Of a DNA stretch of 31,751 nt, positions 1 to 8,525 are shown in pieces. The translations under genes were made by a program, and so were the position numbers. The stretch lies in contig CAZWSC010000059.1 of NCBI GenBank assembly GCA_964636385.1, positions 1 to 31,751 on the forward strand. The letters are read 5' to 3'. Source of the stretch: CAZWSC01 sp964636385. GTDB lineage: Bacteria; Eisenbacteria; RBG-16-71-46; CAIMUX01. Below the pieces are notes generated by a model, which worked only from the letters and a program-made list of their open reading frames with translations, was not told the origin of the DNA and did no database searches. Position 1 is the stretch's first letter; each line of letters begins with the position of its first letter.

Positions 1-326
1 CGGCAGGAAGGAGGGAGGCGTTGAGTTCGCTCGCCCGGGTTGGAATGCGGGATCAGGCGGACCGTCTCGCCTGGCATCTAAGCGCCGGAGAGCAGCAGAG
101 GACCGCTGTGGCCAGAGCGCTGGCCAGGGCCAGGCCGCTTACACTTGCCGATGAACCCACGGCCAATCTCGACGGGGTGAGCGCCGGCCGCGTCGTGACG
201 GAACTGCTGGCCGCCGCAACCTCCGTTGGCGGCACACTGATCGTGGTGAGCCATGATGAGCGCATACGCCACATGTTCAGGCTTGTGTATAATATAGAGG
301 AGATCGCCACCGTATGTCCGGCCTGA
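1..326 (+). CDS. ABC transporter ATP-binding protein, LolD/MacB type (3' part only)
   Basis: This is the C-terminal end of an ABC ATPase; the frame is open to the left window edge (first full codon at base 3), so the Walker A part lies outside. Visible are the signature motif LSAGEQQR (normally LSGGEQQR), Walker B ending LADEPTANLD, and the H-loop SHDE. The spacing and the EPTANLD wording are typical of the LolD/FtsE/MacB subfamily, which pairs with FtsX-like permeases for lipoprotein export or mechanotransmission rather than import. The stop overlaps the start of the permease by 13 bp, so the two are translationally coupled. It would act at the cytoplasmic face of the inner membrane, energising the permease. 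The family is certain; the substrate cannot be read from this fragment. Confidence 0.9.
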   Translation, partial: AGRREALSSLARVGMRDQADRLAWHLSAGEQQRTAVARALARARPLTLADEPTANLDGVSAGRVVTELLAAATSVGGTLIVVSHDERIRHMFRLVYNIEEIATVCPA

Positions 327-1576
327 GGCTGGCCTTCATCAGCTTCATCCGCCGCCCGGTGTCCTCGCTCCTGGCTGTGCTGTCGCTGACCATCCCTCTT
401 ACGGCAGCCGGTTTGCTTGTAACAGTGCTCTCATACTCCCGCGAGGGGATCAGGCAATACGACCGGACAATCGATGCAATAGTCGGTGCGAAGACACCCG
501 GCCTCGAGCTTGTGCTTTCCGCTCTTCTCGGCATCGGGCACGAGGACGGCATTATCCCGTATGAGCTGCTCCGGCACGCGAGAGAACCAATGGACAGGAA
601 GAGGTGGGTTCGCCCCCTCACCGGCACGGATGACACTATGGAGGTGGTCAAGCAGGCCACACCGATCATGGACTTCGCAACCGGCGAAGGGTACAGGGTC
701 ATCGCAACGGACAGGAGCTTTCTGCAAAGGCCGGACGCGGAGATGGAAGAACCGTCGGTTGGAGACGGTCAGTGGTTCTATCGCCGTGGTCAGATGGTCG
801 CGGGATCCGAGGTCGCCCGCCGGCGGAACCTCATCGTGGGCTCGATGGTCGAGGCTGTGTCCATCTGGACCCACCCCGACACAGGTGAACCCCTGTGGCG
901 GAAGGAGATGGTTATCTCCGGGATTCTGGAGCCCACAGGACTTGTGTACGACAGACAGTTCTACACCGCACTGGAAGAGGCGTTCGAGATGTACAGGCTC
1001 GCCATCCCTCTCGACCTTCTGCGTCAGGTGCGGGACGAGATGGGGATGTCGTACATGCTGATCTGGCTGCACGAGGGACAGGAGGATAGACTGCGGGATT
1101 TCTTCGACAACTATACCGTGGCCCAAACCTTCATCGTGAGTGAACAGATGGAGCTTCTCGAACGCCTGATCGGCGGCGGAGCCATTGCAGGCCGGTTCAT
1201 AGGCGGCATAACCGCTCTACTTGGCCTCCTGTGCGTGATGGTCCTCTTCAACGCCAGGTTCGAAGGGATGGGAGAGGATCTCGCAGTCATGAAATCGCTG
1301 GGATACGGAAATGCGCAGGTGGCCGGATGGTTGCTCTTCGAGGCGCTTCTGGTGTGGATCTGCGCACTGCCCCTGGCGATTCTGGTGGAATGGATAGCGG
1401 TTGGGTGGATTGTGGGACTGCCTGGGATCACCCTGTTCGATGTAACTCTCCCATGGCCGACCTCTTTCCACCCATGGCTGTGGGGACTGACACTGATTGG
1501 GTGTCCCCTCGCGATCCTCATCCCGCTCATACGCCTTTACAGGCACAACGTACATGACGCGCTGAAGGGAATGTAG
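314..1576 (+). CDS. FtsX-like ABC transporter permease (MacB/LolC/DevC family)
   Basis: The protein has 420 residues. One membrane segment lies near the N-terminus (about residues 17-40). A large extracytoplasmic domain follows (about 45-290). Three further membrane segments lie near the C-terminus (about 295-315, 340-370 and 385-408), which is the layout of FtsX/MacB-type permeases. The stretch around residues 320-335 (EDLAVMKSLGYGNAQV) is the conserved coupling region of the FtsX domain, usually read as EIAILKALGA. The ATG at 314 lies inside the end of the ATPase gene, so the pair forms one transporter. It probably moves a lipophilic or peptide cargo out of the inner membrane or works on the envelope. 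No membrane fusion protein is visible, although one could lie upstream of the window. Confidence 0.9.
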   Translation: MSGLRLAFISFIRRPVSSLLAVLSLTIPLTAAGLLVTVLSYSREGIRQYDRTIDAIVGAKTPGLELVLSALLGIGHEDGIIPYELLRHAREPMDRKRWVRPLTGTDDTMEVVKQATPIMDFATGEGYRVIATDRSFLQRPDAEMEEPSVGDGQWFYRRGQMVAGSEVARRRNLIVGSMVEAVSIWTHPDTGEPLWRKEMVISGILEPTGLVYDRQFYTALEEAFEMYRLAIPLDLLRQVRDEMGMSYMLIWLHEGQEDRLRDFFDNYTVAQTFIVSEQMELLERLIGGGAIAGRFIGGITALLGLLCVMVLFNARFEGMGEDLAVMKSLGYGNAQVAGWLLFEALLVWICALPLAILVEWIAVGWIVGLPGITLFDVTLPWPTSFHPWLWGLTLIGCPLAILIPLIRLYRHNVHDALKGM

Positions 1577-1715
1577 AATGTGTAGAGTCCGCCTGCAACC
1601 CGGATCATTCATGATTCCCCTGCTGTGGCACCCAAAGCCATGGTGCTGATCAGTAACAGCCCGGCGGCCTCCCCAGCGGAACCCTCGCCGGCAAGCACGG
1701 AAAGGAAGAGCCCAA

Positions 1716-2801
1716 ATGAAACGCCAGGACATTCTCCTGTTACAGAAGATTGCGGGATACCCATCGGTGACCATCACCCTGCCAACGCACCGGACATCGC
1801 CGGAAAACAAGCAGGACCCCATCCGGCTCGGAAACCTCATAAAGCAGGCCGACGAACGTCTGCTGAAGGAGTTCGGCAGGCGTGAGGTGCAGCCGATCCT
1901 GGACCGGCTTACGGGCATTGCGGACAGGCTTGACTTCAGGCACTCGCTTGATGGGCTGGCCCTGTTTGTAAACCGTGATGTGGGTCATGTATACCGTCTG
2001 CCGTTTTCCGTGAAGGAGCGGGTGGTGGTGGACAAGACCTTTCTGACCAGGGACCTGGTCTTCGCAATGAATCGAACACCGCGCTACTGGACCCTGGTCC
2101 TGAGCGAGAAGCCCACCAGATTCTACGAGGGCACACTTGACAACCTCATCGAGGTTGAAGAGGGCGGTTTTCCCATGACGCACGAAGGGCCGGGCGGTGA
2201 AGCCCCCCTCCCCGCAGGAATGGGAATCAGCAAATCCGCCCACAGGGACGAGCGACACCGCCAGTTCTTCCGCCGTGTGGATGCCGCGCTCAAGTCCTTC
2301 ATCGCGGAGGATCCCCTGCCTGTCGCGCTTGTCGCAGTGGAGCGATACCTGGCCTTTTACAGGGAGATAACAGATCACCAAGGCTCGATCATCGCCGAGA
2401 TCGAAGGAAGCCACGATAAGACCCCGCCGCACGACCTGGCGAAGCTGGTGTGGCCCGCGGTCGAAGCCGGCCTGGAGAAGAAGCGTCTCGCGGTCACATC
2501 GGAACTCGAAAAGGCCGCGGGCGGGCGCAAGCTGGCCTCGACACTTGGAGATGTCTGGAGACTGGCGCACGAGGGGCGGGGAAGGCTCCTGCTCGTGGAG
2601 GAGGGTTTCCACTTTCCAGCCCGCGTGGACGGCAACGGCATGAACCTTGTCCCGGCAGAGGATCCGACAGAGCCCGGTGTCATGGACGATGCGGTGGATG
2701 AGATCATAGAGGCAGTCCTGGCCAGGCAGGGCAGGGTAGTGTTTCTGCCCGCCTCCCACCTTTCGGAGCACCAGCGCATAGCGCTCATTCTGAGGTACTG
2801 A
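1716..2801 (+). CDS. baeRF family protein (bacterial archaeo-eukaryotic release factor-like, family 3 type)
   Basis: The protein has 361 residues, is soluble, and carries no signal peptide or membrane segment. The opening (YPSVTITLPTHRTSP), a middle part that mentions its own weak colour reaction-type ligand pocket less clearly, and the end (GRVVFLPASHLSEHQRIALILRY) fit the baeRF3-type family, which is related to the eRF1/pelota middle and C-terminal domains. I recognise the family from its overall pattern rather than from a catalytic motif; no GGQ tripeptide is present. Members are thought to act on stalled or modified ribosomes, but their biochemistry is largely undetermined. The start is supported by AGGAAG ahead of the ATG. 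It lies 139 bp after the permease gene and may be transcribed separately; two strong hairpins follow. Confidence 0.72.
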   Translation: MKRQDILLLQKIAGYPSVTITLPTHRTSPENKQDPIRLGNLIKQADERLLKEFGRREVQPILDRLTGIADRLDFRHSLDGLALFVNRDVGHVYRLPFSVKERVVVDKTFLTRDLVFAMNRTPRYWTLVLSEKPTRFYEGTLDNLIEVEEGGFPMTHEGPGGEAPLPAGMGISKSAHRDERHRQFFRRVDAALKSFIAEDPLPVALVAVERYLAFYREITDHQGSIIAEIEGSHDKTPPHDLAKLVWPAVEAGLEKKRLAVTSELEKAAGGRKLASTLGDVWRLAHEGRGRLLLVEEGFHFPARVDGNGMNLVPAEDPTEPGVMDDAVDEIIEAVLARQGRVVFLPASHLSEHQRIALILRY

Positions 2802-2808
2802 GTTCCGG

Positions 2809-2845
2809 GCGCCCGGCGGCGGCAGGTTCCTGCCCCGCCGGGCGC
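2809..2845. terminator. Strong GC hairpin, probable bidirectional terminator
   Basis: Bases 2809-2819 (GCGCCCGGCGG) pair perfectly with 2835-2845, and GGCAGG at 2821-2826 pairs with 2829-2834 around a 2-base loop. This gives 17 base pairs with one bulged C. It starts 8 bp after the stop at 2801 and lies between convergent genes. No T-run follows, so Rho-independent termination would be atypical. Confidence 0.6.
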
Positions 2846-2855
2846 ACCGGCAACT

Positions 2856-2883
2856 GCGCCGGGCCCGGGATCAGGCCCGGCGC
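2856..2883. terminator. Second GC hairpin between convergent genes
   Basis: GCGCCGGGCC at 2856-2865 pairs perfectly with 2874-2883 around an 8-base loop. It lies 10 bp after the first hairpin and 17 bp from the stop of the lyase gene on the minus strand. It probably serves as the terminator for minus-strand transcripts. It also lacks a T-run. Confidence 0.5.
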
Positions 2884-2899
2884 ACACCCGGGCGGAAGG

Positions 2900-4432
2900 C
2901 TACCATGAGGTCCTTAGCCTGCCGACCTCGGCCTCCACACCACTCAGAATCGCGCATTCCTTCACTGCCGCCATCATATTGTTGTGATCGGGGAAGAGCG
3001 GGCGGTCCTCGTCTAGATGCTCGACCACCTTGCGTATTACACCGTGCGCAGCGCGCGTGCCCCTGCCGGATGTGAACTCGCGGAAGTCCAGCCCCTGTGC
3101 AGCTGCGATGTACTCGATCCCGAGCACACCGTATGCGTTCTCGAGGATCTGGCGGGTCTTTAGTGCCGCGTTCATCCCCATGCTCACGAAGTCCTCCTGG
3201 TCGGCTGCTGCAGGTATCGACTGCGTATGGCTGGGATTGCTCAGGATGCGCTGCTCGACGACGAGCATGCCCGCAGTGTACTGGCTCAGCATATGGCCTG
3301 AGAACATCCCTGCGCCCTTCGTCAGGAAGGCGGGAAGGCCGACGCTCAGCGCCGGGTTCAGGAGCCGGTTCAGGCGGCGCTCCGACAGAACCGAGATCAT
3401 GCAGATTCCCGAGCCGACGGTATCAAGAGGCAGACTTATCGGCGTGCCCTGGAAGTTGGCCCCGGTCAGGACAGTGTTTTCCTCCGGGAGGAAGATCGGG
3501 TTGTCGGCAACACCGTTCAACTCTATCTCGAACTGCCTGCGCGCATAGGCCATCATGTCCCGGACTGCACCGATGACCTGCGGAGTAGAGCGCATCGAGT
3601 AGGCATCCTGCACCTTCACCTTCAGCTTGCCCGTGACGAGATCGGATCCCTCCATCACCGCCCTGAGATTCGCTGCACATGTGCGCGCCCCCTGGAATCC
3701 CCGCAGCGCATGGAGACGGTCATCATACGGCTTCATGTTCGCCAGCAGGGCTTCCAGGGTCATGGCGGCGGCTATCTCGGCCTGTGCAATCCAGCGTTCT
3801 GCATCATAAAGCGTCAGACAGCCCATGCCCGTGATCAGGTTCGATCCATTTATCGCAGCCAGTCCATCCCGTGCAAGCAGGCCGGGCACGGGTATCCCCG
3901 CCTCGTTCATCGCGTCCAGAGTAGACATCCGTCTGCCCTTGTAAAAGGACTCGCCTTCGCCCATGAGACAGAGGGCCAGCTGGCTCATCGGAGAGAGATC
4001 GCCGCATGCGCCGACACTCCCCTTCTCGCACACCACCGGCACGACGCCCTTGTTGAGCATATCCACGTAGGTCTGTGTAATCTCCGTTCTGCAGCCGGAG
4101 TGGCCGCGGGCATGCACATTTATGCGGCTGAGCATTGCCGCGCGCACATCCTCGACAGGGCAGGGGTCGCCGATACCGGCGGCGTGGTTGTATATGAGAT
4201 ACTTCTGGAAGTCCTTCACCTGCTCGTCCGTGAGGACAATCTCGGAGAACTCCCCGATCCCGGTGTTGACCCCGTACATGATCTCCCGCGCGACGATCTT
4301 CTTCTCGAGCATCCCGCGGCAGGTGCGTATTCGCTCGACGGCATCGGGTGCAAGCTCCACCTTCTCCCCGTGGCGGGCTACCCGCACTACGTCCTCGATC
4401 CGAAGGCTCTTCCCATCAACACGGACTGACAT
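2900..4432 (-). CDS. HutH-like MIO-type aromatic amino acid (histidine) ammonia-lyase with an Ala-Cys-Gly triad
   Basis: The protein has 510 residues, the usual HutH length. The start at 4432 is chosen because GGAGG lies 8 bases upstream; the frame is open further up but has no comparable ribosome site. Family residues fall at or near HAL numbers: Tyr53 in MYGVNTGIG, His83 in NHAAG, Asn195 in NGSN, the QDAYSMR segment near 275-281 and Glu413 in QEDFVSMG. The enzyme would remove ammonia non-oxidatively from histidine or another aromatic amino acid in the cytosol. Two things are odd. The MIO-forming triad is Ala142-Cys143-Gly144, where Ser143 is usual. The NFQGTP segment is more like phenylalanine/tyrosine lyases than histidase. 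No hutU, hutI or hutG lies nearby, so substrate and symbol are left open. The gene stands alone, 281 bp downstream of the usher-like gene, and ends at a strong hairpin. Confidence 0.88.
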   Translation of the reverse strand: MSVRVDGKSLRIEDVVRVARHGEKVELAPDAVERIRTCRGMLEKKIVAREIMYGVNTGIGEFSEIVLTDEQVKDFQKYLIYNHAAGIGDPCPVEDVRAAMLSRINVHARGHSGCRTEITQTYVDMLNKGVVPVVCEKGSVGACGDLSPMSQLALCLMGEGESFYKGRRMSTLDAMNEAGIPVPGLLARDGLAAINGSNLITGMGCLTLYDAERWIAQAEIAAAMTLEALLANMKPYDDRLHALRGFQGARTCAANLRAVMEGSDLVTGKLKVKVQDAYSMRSTPQVIGAVRDMMAYARRQFEIELNGVADNPIFLPEENTVLTGANFQGTPISLPLDTVGSGICMISVLSERRLNRLLNPALSVGLPAFLTKGAGMFSGHMLSQYTAGMLVVEQRILSNPSHTQSIPAAADQEDFVSMGMNAALKTRQILENAYGVLGIEYIAAAQGLDFREFTSGRGTRAAHGVIRKVVEHLDEDRPLFPDHNNMMAAVKECAILSGVEAEVGRLRTSW

Positions 4433-4713
4433 CGATGAATCCTCCCAGGGAGGCCCGGTCCGCCGCGGGCGGGAGCGGCGTTGGGGATCTCCCTTCCTCA
4501 CACTTCCCAGATTTGCTTTGGCGGTTGTCGGGGGACGGCCCGCCAGACTTGCCGGACGGAGCCGGGCAATCTCATGAACCCCGGGCGACAGGGTAGCACC
4601 GGCGGCCCCACACGGAGGACAAGTTTCTCCGGCCCGGTTCACACCAGGCTGTCGTGGTGCGCCGGTTGCCACCCGACCGGTCCCTGCGAGGTGAGGTCAT
4701 GGCGAGGAACCCG

Positions 4714-7700
4714 CTACCTTTCCTCCACAAAGTCTTCAGGGCCTTTGCCAGGCTTCAGGGCAGCAGGCATAACAGCCCAACTGCAAGGCCTTATGGGTGG
4801 AATGCTCATCGGCCCGGACTCCTCCTTCCCGGTTTCCATCTCCATGGCTGGTGAGATCATGGGTGGCGCTGGCATTGGCAACAGCGAGTCCGGAGTTGGC
4901 AGGAAAAGGACTGACTCCTTCGGGGCAGAGCTGACGGTTGGGCGTGGCGTCTCCGGCATCGCATGGTGCCGACGAGCCTCCGGCTCCACAGGGTGTCCGG
5001 GTTCTTCATCCGGAGGCCGGGGCACGTCGCCCTGACCGGTATCCGGTTTCGGCCCCGGCTTCGCCTCTGGTGCCTCGCGGAACCGACTCCTGACCGAGTC
5101 TGCAGAGTCTGCCGCGGCCGACACCGCCACCGGGCCTTCGCCAACGAATGTGCGGATCAAAGGCTTGCGGCGTGGGGCAATCCCATAGGGCTTCACCCGC
5201 ACTTCCTCGGCGGGCCGGACCTGTATCTCTACTTCAACGGGACCTGTCACAACCCATCCTGCAGGCAGCCATCCGTCGGCTATGCGAAGGCGGTAGGTGC
5301 CTGGGTGTACGCCGTGGAGTTCATAGCGCCCATTGCGATCAGTCAGACTCTCTTTGACAACCCGGTCCCCATGGAGCAGGACCATGCGCATTTCGGAGAG
5401 AGATCGCTCTCCTTCGGTAAGGCTGCCGTCATGGCTGTCATCCAGGTAGACGACTCCGGATACATCTCCGGAGCGCAGCAGGGGGATGTGCAGCGTCGAA
5501 CCACGGCCCGGATCCACCCTCACGGCCATGGGAAACGTCACTGCCGGAGACAACCCCATCGGCAGGGATCCTGTCTCCAGCTCGAGCCACCAGGTTCCGG
5601 GGGCCAGGTTCTGCCACCTTGCCGCTCCTCCAGCGTCTGTCAGCTCCTGGTGAGTCTCTATGTTTAGAAGCACTCCGGGAATCCTGCGCTCTCCCGGACC
5701 CATCTCGCCATCCATGTCCTCGTCGACGAAGGCAATCACCTCGAGCCGTCCCTGCGTCGGAACCCATGGCGACGGAATCACCGATGGTGAACTGTACGAC
5801 ACCTGCACCTGCCAGCGCCTCAGGCCCGGATCCTCATCGTATCCGAGAAGAGAGGCCTCGATCCGTGCACTCCAGTTCCCAGATATGCGCAGATCGGCCC
5901 GCGGCCTCACCTGTACTTCGCGGCGCATGGTATTGCCGGCCGGCCCGCTGTCGACGGATCGTGATGAGACAGACAACCCCGCGCTCAACCGGCCCGCACG
6001 GGTTCCCCAGGACAGGTCCCCGCTCAGGATGCTGGTTCGCAGATCCCTGCCGTGATGCGGGGACCACTCCCGCAGGACGGCATGGCGCATGGCAGCCCGC
6101 ACGCCCTTCACCCTTCCGCCTGCACTTACCTCAAGCCCCCGCATGCTTCCGTCTTCTCCGCTCCGGAGATCATCCGCCTTTCCCCAGCGGCCCGTCAGGG
6201 ACGTGTACAGAAGACCGGTCCGCTTCGCCAGAGCTGCCGTTATGTCCTCACGGCTCTCGTCGCGGATGGTACCTGGCGTCTTCTCCAATTCCCTGGTATG
6301 GCCTGCCGTAATCTCCAGGGAGGGCAGCCACGAGTATGAGAGTCTTGATCCCAACCGCATGCGGGCCGTGCGCTGTATGGGGGCCCCGCTGCTGATCCCA
6401 ACCCGTCCACCGGAAAGATCCGCACTCGACCACACCCGGAGTGACGTCCATGGAGTCATCCGTATGAAAGCAGAGAGTCCGTCCCTGTCCCTTGTCCTCC
6501 CGGCGAAATCCCTGGATCCTGCATAAGCTCGGGTGCGCACCTGCCAGCCCGGTCCATCCCGGTCAGCCAGGAGTTGCGCCGCGCCACCGAAGGAACGCAT
6601 GTTTCCCAGAGACCTGTGTGAAAGTATACCTTCCGTATGAACAGTCCATCCCAGCAGGGAATCCACCCCGGCGCTCGCACAGACCAGCCTGCTGTGTTGT
6701 GTGCCGAGGCGTCCCGCCTCCTCCTCAAGCAGGAGAATGTCAACGCCGGCCTGCAGGCCGGGCCGTATGCGTTTCCCGATTCCGGCGCCCCAGGAAGTCG
6801 TGCTCGAGATACCCCGGGTTCGCCCAACGAAGAAGCGGGTATCCCACCCCCCGTGCGATGTCGTGAGCCCGATTCCCCGTCCTGTCAGACTCCGTACTGC
6901 CATCTCGGGGAACCACCGCGTCACGTCTCCAAGGGTGAGATCAAAGCCCTCTCCACTCAGTCCGAAACTCAACCGCCTGCTCTGCCATCCGGCACCCTGC
7001 CGGTCCCATGTCCTGGTGGTCAGATCCACATCCATCTCGAAACGGGTCCTTGGATTGATCCTGCCGGATGACGTCAGCCGCAGTCCCTTGTTGCTTCCGC
7101 CCGGCTTCTGCTCACCCACGCTGAGCGAAGCCCCCAACGGCAGGCGGGTCTGGGAGGGACTGGGCCTCGAGTCGGGCATGACGGTGACGCGAACCCTGTC
7201 CTGTGCCCGTATCTCCCCGGCTCCATCCGGATCACCGATGGCCGAAAGGCTGATCAGCTGGTTGGTGCGACTGCGCGCAGAACCGGGAACGCGGGACCGG
7301 ACCACCACCTCGCGTCGTTCGCCGGGCGCCAGGCGAATCTTGCCCGGGCTTGCTGCCACCTGCCAGTTGGGAACAGATGTCGCCTCCAGCTCGAACTGGC
7401 CGGATCGGTTGCCGGTGTTCATCACCAGAAAACGCGCTACAGTATTGCGTCCCGGGTGCCCTGAGAGTTCCGGATCCAGGCTTGTTACGGAGACCCCCGG
7501 CAACGCTCTCACAAGAATCTCATGACGATAGGACAATTGTGGGAACAGCTCATCACGATCAAGCAATCTGAGTTGTACAACATGTGCCGAGTCAGCCTGT
7601 GCATGAGGAGGTATCCACACTGTAAACGGCATACTCTGGACGTCGGCCTGTTGCAGACTCATGGTTCGTGCGGGTGTAACGGCCCGCCATCCATCCGGAA

Positions 7701-7884
7701 GATCGATCCTGAGATCCAACTCGGCCTGCCGTGGGGAGCGATTCCCAAGTCTGTAACTCCAGGTGGCGAATGCACCCGGATCGGCCTCGGGAATGCGGAG
7801 GATATCCACGGAAATGTGGGCAGCGGGCGTCCCGGAGGGGGGAGTTGAGGAGGCGGTGCCGGCCAGACACAAAAAGACCCACAC
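4714..7884 (-). CDS. Large usher-like outer-membrane protein: Ig-like domains, predicted beta-barrel, two SdrD/CNA-B-like domains, Pro-rich tail
   Basis: The protein has 1056 residues counted from the GTG at 7884. After a hydrophobic export segment come two Ig/NEW3-like domains (about 20-130 and 130-240). Next is a long region of alternating polar/hydrophobic strands rich in Trp, Arg, Ser and Gly (about 260-705), which I read as a beta-barrel. Two SdrD/CNA-B-like domains follow (about 711-805 and 806-895), with FVDEDMDG and YLDDSHDG loops and a closing PGTYRLRI. A proline-rich tail of about 150 residues ends the protein. It is last in an operon of exported subunit-like proteins and a chaperone-like protein, so it is the likely outer-membrane assembly platform. 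I see no canonical FimD signature. The start is uncertain: an ideal signal peptide (RKSALFTGVWVFLCLAG) begins at an ATC codon (7911-7909), 19 bp after the previous stop. The GTG at 7884 is the nearest ordinary start, but it cuts that signal short. Confidence 0.7.
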   Translation of the reverse strand: MWVFLCLAGTASSTPPSGTPAAHISVDILRIPEADPGAFATWSYRLGNRSPRQAELDLRIDLPDGWRAVTPARTMSLQQADVQSMPFTVWIPPHAQADSAHVVQLRLLDRDELFPQLSYRHEILVRALPGVSVTSLDPELSGHPGRNTVARFLVMNTGNRSGQFELEATSVPNWQVAASPGKIRLAPGERREVVVRSRVPGSARSRTNQLISLSAIGDPDGAGEIRAQDRVRVTVMPDSRPSPSQTRLPLGASLSVGEQKPGGSNKGLRLTSSGRINPRTRFEMDVDLTTRTWDRQGAGWQSRRLSFGLSGEGFDLTLGDVTRWFPEMAVRSLTGRGIGLTTSHGGWDTRFFVGRTRGISSTTSWGAGIGKRIRPGLQAGVDILLLEEEAGRLGTQHSRLVCASAGVDSLLGWTVHTEGILSHRSLGNMRSFGGAAQLLADRDGPGWQVRTRAYAGSRDFAGRTRDRDGLSAFIRMTPWTSLRVWSSADLSGGRVGISSGAPIQRTARMRLGSRLSYSWLPSLEITAGHTRELEKTPGTIRDESREDITAALAKRTGLLYTSLTGRWGKADDLRSGEDGSMRGLEVSAGGRVKGVRAAMRHAVLREWSPHHGRDLRTSILSGDLSWGTRAGRLSAGLSVSSRSVDSGPAGNTMRREVQVRPRADLRISGNWSARIEASLLGYDEDPGLRRWQVQVSYSSPSVIPSPWVPTQGRLEVIAFVDEDMDGEMGPGERRIPGVLLNIETHQELTDAGGAARWQNLAPGTWWLELETGSLPMGLSPAVTFPMAVRVDPGRGSTLHIPLLRSGDVSGVVYLDDSHDGSLTEGERSLSEMRMVLLHGDRVVKESLTDRNGRYELHGVHPGTYRLRIADGWLPAGWVVTGPVEVEIQVRPAEEVRVKPYGIAPRRKPLIRTFVGEGPVAVSAAADSADSVRSRFREAPEAKPGPKPDTGQGDVPRPPDEEPGHPVEPEARRHHAMPETPRPTVSSAPKESVLFLPTPDSLLPMPAPPMISPAMEMETGKEESGPMSIPPIRPCSWAVMPAALKPGKGPEDFVEER

Positions 7885-7930
7885 CCCTGTGAATAGAGCC
7901 GACTTCCGGATTTTTCCGCGGCGGGTACCG

Positions 7931-8515
7931 CTACAGGAATGCCGTCCGGAAGAGCAGTTCGATATCGTACGTGCCCGGGTCGGTGCGCCAGTCCAACGCA
8001 ATGAGGATATCCAGCATGATGCGCGCCCTTCCTCCCTCGGGGTTTTCCAGAACCACTGCTTCATGATCGCTCAAGCGTCTGTAGCTCCGGCTGTCCTCCT
8101 CGTCCCGTTTCCACATGAGATCGCCGACCGGCTTGCCTGCGCCGTCGGGTGAGAAACGAATCCTTTCGGACCGTATGTAAAGGATCCAAGCTCCCGGGTT
8201 GTCACCCGGGTCTATATCTATCTCAACCGCGTATACACCGCGGGCGTTGTCGATCTCGACGCAGCCGGCATCAAGATCATGTTCGGTAATCAGGGGGGCG
8301 AGTGCCCTGCTCATGGCCGCCACCATTTCAGGCTGCCTGCCAATCGCCACGGAGGAGCATGCAAGGACCATGACAGCGGCGGTTGTCCATGCGATGACCC
8401 TGCCGGCGGCACTGTCCGCCACCTCACTCCTGATCGCCTTCATGACCAGTCCCGGGGCTGGGTTTCCGGCGCAGCCCTCCGTGATGGTCCTGTGTCCATG
8501 TCCGTGCCTGTGCAT
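7931..8515 (-). CDS. Exported subunit-like protein 4 of the usher-like cluster (hypothetical)
   Basis: The protein has 194 residues. The start at 8515 is chosen for the AGGAG seven bases upstream and lies 10 bp after the previous stop; ATG at 8443 is an alternative that gives a shorter leader. A hydrophobic segment (WTTAAVMVLACSSVAIG) near residues 42-58 looks like a signal or anchor segment. The N-terminus is unusually His-rich (MHRHGHGHR). The last strand pair reads ILIALDWRTDPGTYDIELLF and matches the end of the two clear pilin-like proteins (LLDW..DLPGAYSITLTY). This suggests a diverged Ig-fold subunit. It has no recognised family of its own. Possible roles are tip adaptor, anchor or a subunit that contacts the outer-membrane protein encoded next. 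Confidence 0.65.
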   Translation of the reverse strand: MHRHGHGHRTITEGCAGNPAPGLVMKAIRSEVADSAAGRVIAWTTAAVMVLACSSVAIGRQPEMVAAMSRALAPLITEHDLDAGCVEIDNARGVYAVEIDIDPGDNPGAWILYIRSERIRFSPDGAGKPVGDLMWKRDEEDSRSYRRLSDHEAVVLENPEGGRARIMLDILIALDWRTDPGTYDIELLFRTAFL

Positions 8516-8525
8516 CGCTCTGCTC

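Noticed and set aside
3710..4429. Open frame antisense to the ammonia-lyase
   Set aside because: The lyase strand carries every family motif; the antisense product has no recognisable pattern.
6701..7525. Long open frame on the plus strand, antisense to the usher-like gene
   Set aside because: It is a shadow of a GC-rich gene: Arg/Ser/Pro-rich, no motif, no ribosome site, while the opposite strand has clear domains and operon context.
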